Below are positions 25,004 through 32,748 of a stretch of 44,410 bases of DNA, piece by piece. The translations under genes and the position numbers were made by a program. The notes beneath the pieces were generated by a model. The model was not told where the DNA came from, searched no databases, and saw only the letters and a program-made list of their open reading frames with translations. Origin of the DNA: Desulfobacterales bacterium. Lineage in GTDB: Bacteria > Desulfobacterota > Desulfobacteria > Desulfobacterales > JAHEIW01. Each line of letters begins with the position of its first letter. The first letter of the stretch is position 1. The stretch covers positions 1 to 44,410 of the forward strand of contig JASJAN010000028.1 in assembly GCA_030066985.1 (NCBI GenBank). Reading direction: 5' to 3'.

Positions 25004-25771
25004 TTAGCTGGAATCGGATGTCCAATATTTTTGAGGATCAAAACGCTGCAGCATCTCCAATTCCTTTTCAGTTGGCTCGGGTGTTTGCACCAAATTCTCA
25101 GCAATCTGCAGCGGCCATCCCGTGTTGTCGCGGACTGCGTTCACGCTGACGCCTGGATGAACGGAAGCAAGTGTCATTTCACGGCTTTGAGAATCAAATC
25201 GTAAAATACCCATTGTGGTGATCACCGTCGCCGGCCCACCTCGCGGCAGCCCAACCCGGCGTCGCCAGCCAGCGCCGGTTCCAAAGCCGGGTGAGGTGAT
25301 GTAATCGACCTGGGGCATAAAGCGGCGCTTTTGATGGTTCATGATAATGATGTGTCGTTGCGCCAGGCTGGCCAGATCACAGGCACCACCGCTCCCCGGC
25401 AGGCGGGTAGTAACATTTTCCACACCGCCAATATAACTGGTATTCAGGTTGCCGTATCGATCTATCTGGGCACCGCCGATAAAACTAACATCTACCTGAC
25501 CCTGCTGCAACAGCCCCATCATATCGGCCGTATCAGCCAGCCACCGCGCTCGATAGAGATTGGGTAAATCCCCCATTGTTAAGATGGGCTCGGGTGCCAG
25601 CGTATCGCGCACGATCCCTAATTCGTAGATCCCTACGGACTCGGGCGCATGCGTGCTTTTGGCCAACAGAAAACCGAGCAACGGCAGACGCATACCGACA
25701 AAAACCACTTCACCGTCAGCAATTTCACGCGCCGCCGCGGTGACCATTAGTTCGGGTAATGTGTAAGACAT
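25004..25771 (-). CDS. CoA-transferase subunit beta (glutaconate CoA-transferase-like)
   Basis: Smaller subunit of a two-subunit family I CoA-transferase, 255 residues. The N-terminal fold and GGAQIDRYGNLN, GSGGACDLASLA and VDYITSPGFGTG are typical. Glu50 in GIYELGIV is in the place of the catalytic glutamate that forms the CoA thioester in GctB. IpdAB-like enzymes share this fold but act as hydrolases, so the reaction is likely but not certain. The ribosome site is weak (AGGCG). The alpha subunit gene lies upstream, 211 nt away, with repeats in between. Confidence 0.88.
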   Translation of the reverse strand: MSYTLPELMVTAAAREIADGEVVFVGMRLPLLGFLLAKSTHAPESVGIYELGIVRDTLAPEPILTMGDLPNLYRARWLADTADMMGLLQQGQVDVSFIGGAQIDRYGNLNTSYIGGVENVTTRLPGSGGACDLASLAQRHIIIMNHQKRRFMPQVDYITSPGFGTGAGWRRRVGLPRGGPATVITTMGILRFDSQSREMTLASVHPGVSVNAVRDNTGWPLQIAENLVQTPEPTEKELEMLQRFDPQKYWTSDSS

Positions 25772-25829
25772 CTTAGGCGCCTAAATAGTTTACATTTATT
25801 TGAAAAATCTCAATCTAGCCGATTCAGTT

Positions 25830-25915
25830 GGCCGCTGGCTCCTTGCTTCTGGCATCTGGCAGGAAGCCGGAGATCAAAAGCTCGAGCCAGTAGCCAGCAG
25901 CCGGGGGCCAGAGGC
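25830..25915 (-). repeat. GCTGGCTTCTGG-type fold-back
   Basis: The arm at 25830-25860 (GGCCGCTGGCT, CTTCTGGC, ATCTGGC) is complementary in theme to the arm at 25884-25915 (GAGCCAGTAGCCAGCAGCC, GGGGCCAGAGGC), with a loop of about 23 nt. It lies between the two CoA-transferase subunit genes, which normally abut. Confidence 0.65.
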
Positions 25916-25920
25916 TTAAA

Positions 25921-25982
25921 ACCATTGAAACTTTGAAGACTCAACCATTTAACCCGGAACCCTGAACCTCTGAACCCAGAAC
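25921..25982 (-). repeat. TGAACCC heptad array (single arm) abutting the CoA-transferase alpha stop
   Basis: About eight degenerate 7-8-nt units end in CGGAACCCTGAACCTCTGAA and reach the alpha-subunit stop codon at 25983-25985. It is the right-arm form of the GGTTCAG theme. Only weak partners are seen on the other side (GGTTT at the fold-back edge). Confidence 0.65.
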
Positions 25983-26894
25983 CTAATAGCCATAATCCAC
26001 CGGCTCTGAGTAATCATGATGCTCAATAGCCAGCTGCGACAGTCGTTTTTTTCCCAGCAATTCTGTATAATCCTGCCAGCTGTGCACGTTATCAACCCAT
26101 TGTTTACGCCATTCGAGATACGCTTCCCGCGTTTTGCTTTCGGTACGGTAGTCAAGAAATCCTTGATGATCGCGGTTATAGAATCCGGGCACTGGCGAAG
26201 GATGACCGCCCCAGGGCGCATGTACCACCGCGCTGACCCGATAACCCGGGGTAATCACCCGATTGGGATCGCGACTGATGACATCCGGTTCCACGATCTC
26301 TTCTGCGGTAATAATGATGTGACGGCTGGCCAGACAGGCGTCACGGGTAAGCCCCAGGTTGCCCCAGGCATGAGCATTGCCGTAAACATCCGCCCGCTGA
26401 AGGTGAACGATGGCCACATCCGGTTTCAGCGCTGCCACCGCGGCAAGTTTGTCACCGCTAAACGGGCAAGTCATGGTTTTCAGGCGCGTATTGGTTTTGA
26501 AAAGATCGCTACCCAGCGCCGTGCGGGTAGGCATAAAGGGGACCCCCATGGCGGCAGCCCGCAACGCCATAGCCAGGGTCAGATTCGAGTGGTCTTCCAT
26601 TTCCAGGCTGCCGCTTTCAACCGCTCTTCGAAAATTATAACTCGAGCCTGTAATCACATTGCCCACCCAGGCGGCCTGTATTTTACGGACACACCCTGCG
26701 CCAATAATTTGATCAAACAGGATATCTGATATCGGTCCGATGAGGGTCAGGTGCTGTTTATTTTGGCGGATGAGTTCGTGTCCGGCAGCAAAGGGGATGA
26801 GGGTTTCCTGGGCAAGACCCATGGCAATGGAGCTACCATCAGGTATAAACTGATCAATGGCTTCAGAAAGGGGCAGCAGTTTGGACTCAGCCAA
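25983..26894 (-). CDS. CoA-transferase subunit alpha
   Basis: Larger subunit of the CoA-transferase, about 303 residues. It carries the family features GSSIAMGLAQETLIPFAAGHELI, CVRKIQAAWVGN, and VHLQRADVYGNAHAWGN, followed by SRHIIITAEEIVE. Start choice: TTG at 26903 lies directly against GGAGG and is unlikely; TTG at 26894, 9 nt after GGAGG, is used. No better start is seen. It follows the response regulator at 26946-27440 by about 51 nt and is probably transcribed with it. The substrate is unknown; a branched or aromatic acid is possible given the neighbouring TRAP transporter. Confidence 0.88.
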   Translation of the reverse strand: MAESKLLPLSEAIDQFIPDGSSIAMGLAQETLIPFAAGHELIRQNKQHLTLIGPISDILFDQIIGAGCVRKIQAAWVGNVITGSSYNFRRAVESGSLEMEDHSNLTLAMALRAAAMGVPFMPTRTALGSDLFKTNTRLKTMTCPFSGDKLAAVAALKPDVAIVHLQRADVYGNAHAWGNLGLTRDACLASRHIIITAEEIVEPDVISRDPNRVITPGYRVSAVVHAPWGGHPSPVPGFYNRDHQGFLDYRTESKTREAYLEWRKQWVDNVHSWQDYTELLGKKRLSQLAIEHHDYSEPVDYGY

Positions 26895-26945
26895 CTCGGG
26901 CAACCTCCAGATTCAATAGGGAACCAACTAACTTGTGAAAGCGGC

Positions 26946-27440
26946 TTATTTTTCAGCTTTGATGGATTTTACGAAATCATCAAAGAATTCATTTTGTTTT
27001 TTCCAATCCGGCCCAAATCGTTTGTTGAAAAAGCCGCCGAGTTTGTCAAAAAGCTTCCCCCATACGGGTTGTCCTCCCTTGAGAACAACGTCGGCGATGA
27101 ATTCGTCCAGATTGCTCATTTTTTCTTTGGGCAGAAAGGACACTGCTCCCAGTTTGATGGATTTTTCCAGAGCTTCGGGTGTCAGAGCATAAGCCGTCAG
27201 CATAACTGTGGGAAAGCCACGCTTAACAGATGTTTTTAAGAGATCAAAGCCATTGACACCCATGATATCTAGAATGACGATGTCAAAGGTATAGCCAAGC
27301 AACAATTGATGCGCAGTGTCATAATCATTGGCTTTGCGCACCATACACATGTCTAAAACCTCTTCCACGGTATCGGTGACATCCACTTCGTCATCGACGG
27401 TCAATACTATTTTGTCTTTTAAAAGCGTTGCAGGATCCAT
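26946..27440 (-). CDS. Response regulator, receiver plus conserved C-terminal tail (paralogue 2)
   Basis: A 164-residue orphan regulator, paralogous to the one at 21031-21588. It has the acidic pair in TVDDEVD, Asp58 in LDIMGVNG, and Lys105 in FLPKEK. The tail LFDKLGGFFNKRFGPDWKKQN matches the paralogue's. No DNA-binding domain is present. GGAG lies 11 nt before the ATG. It is the first gene of the unit with the two CoA-transferase genes, under the promoter at 27505-27534. Confidence 0.9.
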   Translation of the reverse strand: MDPATLLKDKIVLTVDDEVDVTDTVEEVLDMCMVRKANDYDTAHQLLLGYTFDIVILDIMGVNGFDLLKTSVKRGFPTVMLTAYALTPEALEKSIKLGAVSFLPKEKMSNLDEFIADVVLKGGQPVWGKLFDKLGGFFNKRFGPDWKKQNEFFDDFVKSIKAEK

Positions 27441-27504
27441 AGTCTTGATGTCTCCTTTCTGCAGGTGTTGCTATAGACCAAAAGGTCGGAAGGGTTTTTT
27501 AGGG

Positions 27505-27534
27505 CTTATATCATTATAAATTTCGTCAAGTCAA
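27505..27534 (-). promoter_or_regulatory. Candidate promoter for response regulator and CoA-transferase genes
   Basis: On the minus strand TTGACT (complement of 27529-27534) and TATAAG (complement of 27505-27510) are spaced 18 nt apart in AT-rich DNA, about 65 nt before the ATG at 27440. The match is moderate. Confidence 0.5.
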
Positions 27535-27643
27535 TATATGCCTCTATTTCCCAAGATCAACCTTATTTGTTTTTTTATTATTCTCAGGTATGGTTTATTT
27601 TAACTTGCATAACCGGTCAGCCCGTATTAAAGGTCCTATTTTT

Positions 27644-27760
27644 AGGTTCAAAGGTTCAGGGTTCAAAGGTTGAAAGATTACGAAATCAAACCGAAGAGCA
27701 CAAAACCTCTGAACCTTGAACCTCTGAACCTTGAACCTTTGAACCTTTGAACCGGTGAAC
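27644..27760 (+). repeat. GGTTCA heptad fold-back ending at a start codon
   Basis: The left arm (27644-27676) has four GGTTCAAA/GGTTCAGG units. The right arm (27702-27760) has eight units of CTCTGAAC or CTTTGAAC, so it is longer than its partner. The loop is 25 nt. The right arm ends one base before the ATG at 27762, so it occupies the ribosome-binding region. The remaining part of the 27441-27643 spacer shows the divergent promoter for the minus strand. Confidence 0.8.
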
Positions 27761-27761
27761 G

Positions 27762-28742
27762 ATGACACCCACCGAAGAAAAACAGATCACGGCCTTAAAT
27801 GAGACGTTGGCCAAAGAAATTCGGATTAAGTGCCTGCATAACGAACACGAACTGAGCCCTGCCATTGTTAAATTTTGCGAATATCTCGAACAACAGGTGC
27901 CCAAAATCCGCGTCAAAAAAGAAACGGCTGACCCGGATGAATTTCCTGCCATCCGTATTCATGATGGATTATCCTATCAGGCGGTCCCCTCAGGGACTGA
28001 GATCGGACCTTTCATTGAAGCCCTGCAACTAAATGCCGCGGACCGATCTCAGATAGATGAAAACATTGCACGACAACTGGAAGCCATTGATTTACCGACA
28101 CATCTGGTTCTGTACGTTGCTGCGCAATGTCGCTTTTGCCCGCAAGCCGTGCGCCAGCTATTGCCGTTGTTGTTTGCAAACAACCATATACACCTGACGG
28201 TTATCGATGCGATGTCTTTTCCCGATCTGGCAGAAAAAGACAACCTTCAATCTGTACCGACGTTAATCTTGGAAGATCAATTCCGCTGGACAGGAACTTT
28301 TCAAGTAGACGAAATTGTTAAAGTTATGGCAGAACGCGATCCCAGTGCGTTAGGACCGCTATCGCTGGAAATGCTGCTCAAAGAAGGCAAAGCCGGTCAA
28401 CTGGCGGAAATGATGCTCGCTAGGGCACAAATCTTTCCGGCTTTCTATGACGTGCTGCTACACCCCAAATGGCCTGTTCGTTTAGGTGCCATGGTCGTCA
28501 TGGATGAACTGATTGAAAAAGATTTAAAACTTGCGCTTCAAACCGCGGAAGTCTTGTGGCGCAGATTTGATGATGTGGATGATCGTGTCAAAGGTGACTT
28601 GGTGTATATTTTTGGAGAAATGGCGCAAAGCGATTTTATCCCGCGTCTGGAAGCCCTTCTCCAGGGACAAGATGACGATGAGTTAAAAGAGGCCGTCGAA
28701 GAAGCCCTCGACAAAGTAAAAGCAGCACATGTTAAAAAATAG
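27762..28742 (+). CDS. Thioredoxin-fold protein with helical (HEAT-like) C-terminus
   Basis: A 326-residue protein with two thioredoxin folds, as in protein disulfide oxidoreductases of the PDO/AhpF N-terminal type. The first fold (about 1-95) lacks CxxC. The second (about 105-205) has the redox motif CRFC in YVAAQCRFCPQAV and the cis-Pro region SVPTLIL. The last 115 residues are helical repeats (PVRLGAMVVMDELIEKDLKLALQ and VKGDLVYIFGEM) like HEAT/armadillo repeats. It is likely a cytoplasmic thiol oxidoreductase with a protein-binding tail; the partner is unknown. The repeat arm just before the ATG leaves only GGTGAACG as a ribosome site. Confidence 0.8.
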   Translation: MTPTEEKQITALNETLAKEIRIKCLHNEHELSPAIVKFCEYLEQQVPKIRVKKETADPDEFPAIRIHDGLSYQAVPSGTEIGPFIEALQLNAADRSQIDENIARQLEAIDLPTHLVLYVAAQCRFCPQAVRQLLPLLFANNHIHLTVIDAMSFPDLAEKDNLQSVPTLILEDQFRWTGTFQVDEIVKVMAERDPSALGPLSLEMLLKEGKAGQLAEMMLARAQIFPAFYDVLLHPKWPVRLGAMVVMDELIEKDLKLALQTAEVLWRRFDDVDDRVKGDLVYIFGEMAQSDFIPRLEALLQGQDDDELKEAVEEALDKVKAAHVKK

Positions 28743-28776
28743 AACGTCTAGCATTCTGTAATTCGCCGAAAACAAT

Positions 28777-28808
28777 AAGCCCGGTGAGTGATGTCACGGG
28801 GCTTTTTG
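28777..28808. terminator. Terminator between convergent genes
   Basis: AAGCCCGGTGA pairs with TCACGGGGCTT with a small loop, followed by TTTTT on the plus strand. On the minus strand it is preceded by AAAAAG and followed by ATTGTTTT. It probably ends both the thioredoxin-like gene and the ribosomal operon. Confidence 0.75.
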
Positions 28809-28836
28809 GTAAAGATGATGACGCAGGATAAAGGTA

Positions 28837-29523
28837 TTAAGCGTCTTTCTTTTTAGAATCGCCTATAGGTTTGTCTTCAGGCGGTTTTTGTTTTTTGGCC
28901 GCTGTTGCTTTTGTTTTTGCCGCCGTTTTGGGTTTGGTATCCGCTTTCGGGGATTCCGATTTTTTCTGTGCTGTTTTTTGCGCTTTGGAAGTGCCCTCTT
29001 TTTTCTTATCCGCTACTTTTTTCTTGGATTCCGGCTTTGTTTTGGCATCAGCCTTCTGGGGTTTTTTCGCCTGCGGCTTTTTATCGTCCTTGGCTTCCGC
29101 AGCTGATTTCTTTGACGTAGCGGCTTTTTTAGTGGATTTTTTCTTGGATTTTTTCTTGTCCGCCACGTCCAGAACCACCAGTTCGATTAAAGACATAGAA
29201 GCCGCATCGCCGGCACGCCGACCCAATTTTACAATCCGAGTATACCCCCCGGCAGAATGACCAAATTTGTCGTTGGCTTCTTCAAACAATTTATGAACAA
29301 CCTGCTTTTCCCTGACAATAGCGAGGGCTTGCCTTCTGGCATGCAAGTCACCCCGCTTGGCCAACGTGATCAGATGATCGGCCCAGCGCCGCAATTCCTT
29401 GGCTTTAGCGCCCGTGGTGCGAATCCGCTCGTGTTTGAACAACGAGGTGACCATATTTCGAAACATCGCATTGCGATGACTCGTGGTTCGGTTAAGTTTC
29501 AAGCTGGCTTTTCGATGTCGCAT
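28837..29523 (-). CDS. rplQ: Ribosomal protein L17 with long lysine-rich tail
   Basis: L17 of the large subunit, at the end of the alpha operon. Residues 1-120 are standard L17 ([50 protein letters not shown]). About 107 extra residues follow, made almost only of Lys, Ala, Glu, Pro, Ser, Thr and Asp. Common L17 is about 116-130 residues, so the tail nearly doubles it. The tail is in frame, without stops, and ends just before a terminator. It is probably disordered and may bind RNA. The start is 8 nt after rpoA. Confidence 0.95.
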   Translation of the reverse strand: MRHRKASLKLNRTTSHRNAMFRNMVTSLFKHERIRTTGAKAKELRRWADHLITLAKRGDLHARRQALAIVREKQVVHKLFEEANDKFGHSAGGYTRIVKLGRRAGDAASMSLIELVVLDVADKKKSKKKSTKKAATSKKSAAEAKDDKKPQAKKPQKADAKTKPESKKKVADKKKEGTSKAQKTAQKKSESPKADTKPKTAAKTKATAAKKQKPPEDKPIGDSKKKDA

Positions 29524-29531
29524 ATGGTCAA

Positions 29532-30551
29532 TTACTCCTCTTCTTCGGTTTCATCGTCGGGTGGTTCAAAACCTTCCAGTTTCATACCGAGTGACAACCC
29601 CATTTCTGCTAATACTTCCTTAATTTCGTTTAATGACTTACGGCCAAAATTTTTCGTCTTGAGCATCTCCGCCTCTGTCTTGCTGACCAGTTGCCAGATT
29701 TTGTTGATATCTGCATTCTTTAGACAATTGGCACTGCGCACGGATAATTCGAGCTCTTCCACGCTGCGGTAAAGGTTTTCATTAAACTTTGGTTTTTCCT
29801 TATTCGTGGCCGTTTCTTCCGGTGCCGGTTCCATTTCTTCATCAAAGTTAATAAACACTGTCATCTGCTCTTTGAGAATTTTAGCGGCATAAGCGACCGC
29901 ATCTTCCGGCATAATACTTCCATCCGTCCAAACTTCCATAGTCAGTTTATCATAATCGGTGCGTTGACCGACCCGGGCATTGCCGACCACAAAGTTGACA
30001 CGTCTGATGGGCGAGAAAACCGCATCTATCGGTATCGTACCACTAGGTGATCCCTCATCTTTATTGGCTTCTGCCAAAGAATAGCCTTTGCCATACTTTA
30101 CGGTCATCGTCAAATTGAGCTTCCCTTTTTTGTCCAGGGACGCAATGTGATGTTTAGGATTCAGCACTTCGCTCTTGCCGTCCTCACTCAAAATATCACC
30201 GGCGGTCACTTCACCTTCGCCGGAAGCCTCGAGTCTGACGGTTTTGGGCTCAGAATCCGAGAGCTTAAACCGCACTTCTTTCAGATTTAAAATAATTTCA
30301 GAAACATCTTCCAGAATACCGGGGATAACACTGAATTCGTGCATGACGCCATCAAATTTTACAGATGTAATCGCAGCACCATATAATGATGACAGTACGA
30401 TCCGTCTTAATGAATTGCCGATAGTGATACCGAACCCCCTTTCCAGGGGTTCACAAACAAACTTGCCGTAAGATGGATTACTGGTAACCTGAACTTTATC
30501 AGGCCTGATCATTTGCTGCCAGTTGACATACATCAGTTCGTCGGATGACAT
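29532..30551 (-). CDS. rpoA: RNA polymerase alpha subunit
   Basis: Alpha subunit of RNA polymerase, 339 residues. The N-terminal assembly domain shows [28 protein letters not shown]. The C-terminal domain shows [17 protein letters not shown] and [16 protein letters not shown], keeping the Arg, Asn, Cys and Lys used for DNA and activator contacts. The linker is rich in Pro and Glu ([15 protein letters not shown]). GGAGATT precedes the ATG. Sits between rpsD and rplQ. Confidence 0.98.
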   Translation of the reverse strand: MSSDELMYVNWQQMIRPDKVQVTSNPSYGKFVCEPLERGFGITIGNSLRRIVLSSLYGAAITSVKFDGVMHEFSVIPGILEDVSEIILNLKEVRFKLSDSEPKTVRLEASGEGEVTAGDILSEDGKSEVLNPKHHIASLDKKGKLNLTMTVKYGKGYSLAEANKDEGSPSGTIPIDAVFSPIRRVNFVVGNARVGQRTDYDKLTMEVWTDGSIMPEDAVAYAAKILKEQMTVFINFDEEMEPAPEETATNKEKPKFNENLYRSVEELELSVRSANCLKNADINKIWQLVSKTEAEMLKTKNFGRKSLNEIKEVLAEMGLSLGMKLEGFEPPDDETEEEE

Positions 30552-30635
30552 TTTCTAATCTCCAAATCGAAAAGGGTTTTAGATGATCCAACCATCGTCG
30601 GCTCTGCCGACCATGATGATCTTCCTGGTACGCTG

Positions 30636-31265
30636 TTACTTAGAATAAAGCTCCACAACCAGCTGTTCTTGAATCGGCATGGTGATATCTTCACGCACCG
30701 GAAATCCGGTCACGACACCTTTGTGCTTTTCTTTTTCAAGCTCCAGCCATTGGGGTATGCCCCTGCGGACGACCGCTTCGATAGAGTCTGAAATGGCCGC
30801 AACCTTCTTGCTTTTTTCTTTGACCTCAACTGAATCGCCCCTTTTAACCAAGAAAGACGGGATGTTGACTTTTTTCCCGTTAACCAGGAAATGATTGTGC
30901 AACACAAATTGACGCCCCTGAGTGCGGGAATTCGCAAAACCAAGGCGATAGACGACATTATCGAGCCGGCGTTCCAGCAAGACCAGCAAATTGGTACCGG
31001 TAACGCCTCTTTGCGCCTCAGCTCTCTCAAAAAACAGATGAAATTGTTTTTCAGAAAGCCCATACATCCGTTTGACTTTCTGCTTTTCACGCAGCTGAAT
31101 ACCGTAGTCAGAAATTTTTCTACCTCGCCGCTCTCCATGCTCACCCGGTGGATAAGACCTTCTATCAAAGGCACATTTATCCGAGTAACAGCGATCTCCT
31201 TTGAGATACAATTTTAGGTTTTCACGCCGGCAGTGCCGGCAAACTGAATCTTTATATCTGGACAA
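30636..31265 (-). CDS. rpsD: Ribosomal protein S4, zinc-binding form
   Basis: Small-subunit assembly protein, 209 residues. The N-terminus has four cysteines (9, 12, 26 and 31), the zinc form of S4. The S4 RNA-binding domain follows ([36 protein letters not shown]). In E. coli S4 represses the alpha operon, but no comparable leader can be judged here. A fold-back separates it from rpsK. Confidence 0.97.
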   Translation of the reverse strand: MSRYKDSVCRHCRRENLKLYLKGDRCYSDKCAFDRRSYPPGEHGERRGRKISDYGIQLREKQKVKRMYGLSEKQFHLFFERAEAQRGVTGTNLLVLLERRLDNVVYRLGFANSRTQGRQFVLHNHFLVNGKKVNIPSFLVKRGDSVEVKEKSKKVAAISDSIEAVVRRGIPQWLELEKEKHKGVVTGFPVREDITMPIQEQLVVELYSK

Positions 31266-31278
31266 AAGATCCTCCTAG

Positions 31279-31370
31279 TTATTGGTCATATGGTTAATTG
31301 GTTGAATCGTTAAATCGTAATTGCGGATATCGTCTTTTACTATTTGACTATTTAACTTATTAACTAAACT
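31279..31370 (-). repeat. GTTAAAT-type fold-back between rpsK and rpsD
   Basis: The arm at 31279-31320 (GTTAATTGGTTGAATCGTTA theme) pairs with the arm at 31337-31370 (ACTATTTGACTATTTAACTT theme). About 22 of 28 central positions are complementary; the loop is about 16 nt. Unit period is about 8-9 nt. The outer end overlaps the rpsK stop codon. Confidence 0.75.
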
Positions 31371-31750
31371 CTTCGTCTCTTGGGTGGACGACATCCATTG
31401 TGTGGTATGGGTGTAACATCTTTAATCATCGTAACGTTGAATCCGGTCGCCTGCAAGGCGCGCAAAGCAGACTCTCTGCCGGGACCAGGTCCTTTAACAT
31501 ACACTTCTACAGTTTTCATACCATGTTCCATGGCCTTTCTAGCCGCATCTTCAGCAGCCAACTGGGCAGCAAAAGGTGTACTTTTACGCGAGCCCTTAAA
31601 GCCCTGAACGCCGGCGCTCGACCAGGAAACAACATTTCCACCTGCATCGGTTATGGTCACAATCGTATTGTTAAATGTTGATTGAATATGGACAACACCA
31701 CTTACAACATTTTTCTTTACTTTTTTCTTGGTTCGGATTTTTTTGGCCAT
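31364..31750 (-). CDS. rpsK: Ribosomal protein S11
   Basis: Platform protein of the small subunit, 128 residues. It starts with a basic stretch ([15 protein letters not shown]) and holds the conserved core [41 protein letters not shown] and [18 protein letters not shown]. The C-terminus is [13 protein letters not shown], as expected. Lies between rpsM and rpsD; gap to rpsM 112 nt with no recognisable signal. Confidence 0.98.
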   Translation of the reverse strand: MAKKIRTKKKVKKNVVSGVVHIQSTFNNTIVTITDAGGNVVSWSSAGVQGFKGSRKSTPFAAQLAAEDAARKAMEHGMKTVEVYVKGPGPGRESALRALQATGFNVTMIKDVTPIPHNGCRPPKRRRV

Positions 31751-31862
31751 CGAATTCGCCTCGTTTGAGTAATCAGTTTCTGTTGCCGATTGAACGTTTT
31801 GATAAACCGTGATCGACCGTCACATATTCAGTGGGCAACGGATATCTTTCGTGTAAACTATG

Positions 31863-32249
31863 CTATTTTTTTTGCTTAGCGGCACCTTTCTTTTTAACAG
31901 CTGCTCTTTTGGGTCCCTTACGTGTTCTGGCATTGGTGCTTGTACGCTGGCCACGCACCGGCAGCGATTTGCGATGGCGCAATCCGCGATAGCAACCCAG
32001 ATCCATCAGTCGTTTGATATTCATCGAGACTTCTGTTCGCAGTTCACCCTCAACTTTATATTCATTGTCAATCACTTTGCGGATGCTGCTGACTTGATCT
32101 TCCGTAAGTTGATCGGTCTTGGTCTCGGTGTCAATCGCCAGTTTTTCCAGGATGCGGCGCGAAGAAGACCTGCCAATTCCGTAAATATAGGTCAGGCCAA
32201 TCTCAATGCGCTTTTTCTTGGGTAGATCAACCCCTGCAATTCTTGCCAA
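31863..32249 (-). CDS. rpsM: Ribosomal protein S13
   Basis: Small-subunit head protein, 128 residues. The start [26 protein letters not shown] and the end with [18 protein letters not shown] are standard. A lysine-rich tip ([12 protein letters not shown]) closes it. It follows rpmJ by 14 nt with AGGAGGATAACC before the ATG. Confidence 0.98.
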   Translation of the reverse strand: MARIAGVDLPKKKRIEIGLTYIYGIGRSSSRRILEKLAIDTETKTDQLTEDQVSSIRKVIDNEYKVEGELRTEVSMNIKRLMDLGCYRGLRHRKSLPVRGQRTSTNARTRKGPKRAAVKKKGAAKQKK

Positions 32250-32263
32250 TGGTTATCCTCCTT

Positions 32264-32377
32264 TTATCCTTGTCGCTGTTTGTGTCGTTTGTTTTCGCAG
32301 ATCACCCGCACAACACCTTTGCGACGGACAATTTTACATTTAGGGCAAATTTTCTTTACTGATGCTCGAACCTTCAT
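32264..32377 (-). CDS. rpmJ: Ribosomal protein L36, zinc-binding form
   Basis: A 37-residue gene found by reading the gap between infA and rps[20 protein letters not shown] and so on to NKRHKQRQG. Cys11, Cys14, Cys27 and His32 form the zinc site, the C+ form. AGGAGT lies about 7 nt before the ATG. Placement between infA and rpsM is the usual one. Confidence 0.97.
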   Translation of the reverse strand: MKVRASVKKICPKCKIVRRKGVVRVICENKRHKQRQG

Positions 32378-32392
32378 GAGTCATACTCCTAA

Positions 32393-32480
32393 AGTTAGAT
32401 ATTGGGTATTGGGTATTCGGTATTGGCAATCAAATGTAGACCGCTTTAACCAATATCTAATACCCGATACCGAATACCCG
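32393..32480 (-). repeat. GGGTATT-type fold-back between infA and rpmJ
   Basis: The arm at 32393-32426 (ATTGGGTATTGGGTATTCGG theme, 7-nt units) is complementary to the arm at 32450-32480 (CCAATATCTAATACCCGATA, then CCGAATACCCG). The loop is 23 nt. The right arm ends two bases before the infA stop codon. Confidence 0.8.
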
Positions 32481-32482
32481 TC

Positions 32483-32701
32483 CTATTTTGATCGATAGGT
32501 GATTCGGCCACGCGTCAGGTCGTAGGGAGATAATTCAACCGTAACCTTATCGCCAGGTAAAATCTTGATAAAATGCATTCGCATTTTGCCCGAGATATGG
32601 GCTAGCACCTGATGCTTGTTCTCCAATTCAACCTTAAACATTGCATTTGGCAATGTCTCCAGGACAACACCTTCAACGACAATAGGTTCTTCTTTGGCCA
32701 C
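32483..32701 (-). CDS. infA: Translation initiation factor IF-1
   Basis: IF-1, 72 residues, one OB-fold: [41 protein letters not shown], then [15 protein letters not shown]. The start is GTG at 32701 ([12 protein letters not shown]), 6 nt after AGGAG; a TTG two codons earlier touches that site and is rejected. It sits directly downstream of secY; adk and map, often between the two, are missing. Confidence 0.96.
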   Translation of the reverse strand: MAKEEPIVVEGVVLETLPNAMFKVELENKHQVLAHISGKMRMHFIKILPGDKVTVELSPYDLTRGRITYRSK

Positions 32702-32748
32702 AGACAACTCCTATTTGCGGGTCTCGACTAATAAACCCTGATCGGCTA

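Noticed and set aside
26016-26729. Plus-strand 237-residue ORF opposite the CoA-transferase alpha gene
   Set aside because: The opposite frame is a clear CoA-transferase with motifs throughout; the antisense product resembles nothing and lacks a start signal.
28871-29260. Plus-strand 129-residue ORF opposite rplQ
   Set aside because: It is the antisense of the lysine-rich L17 tail, giving a Phe/Leu-rich product with no ribosome site; the repeat composition explains the long frame.
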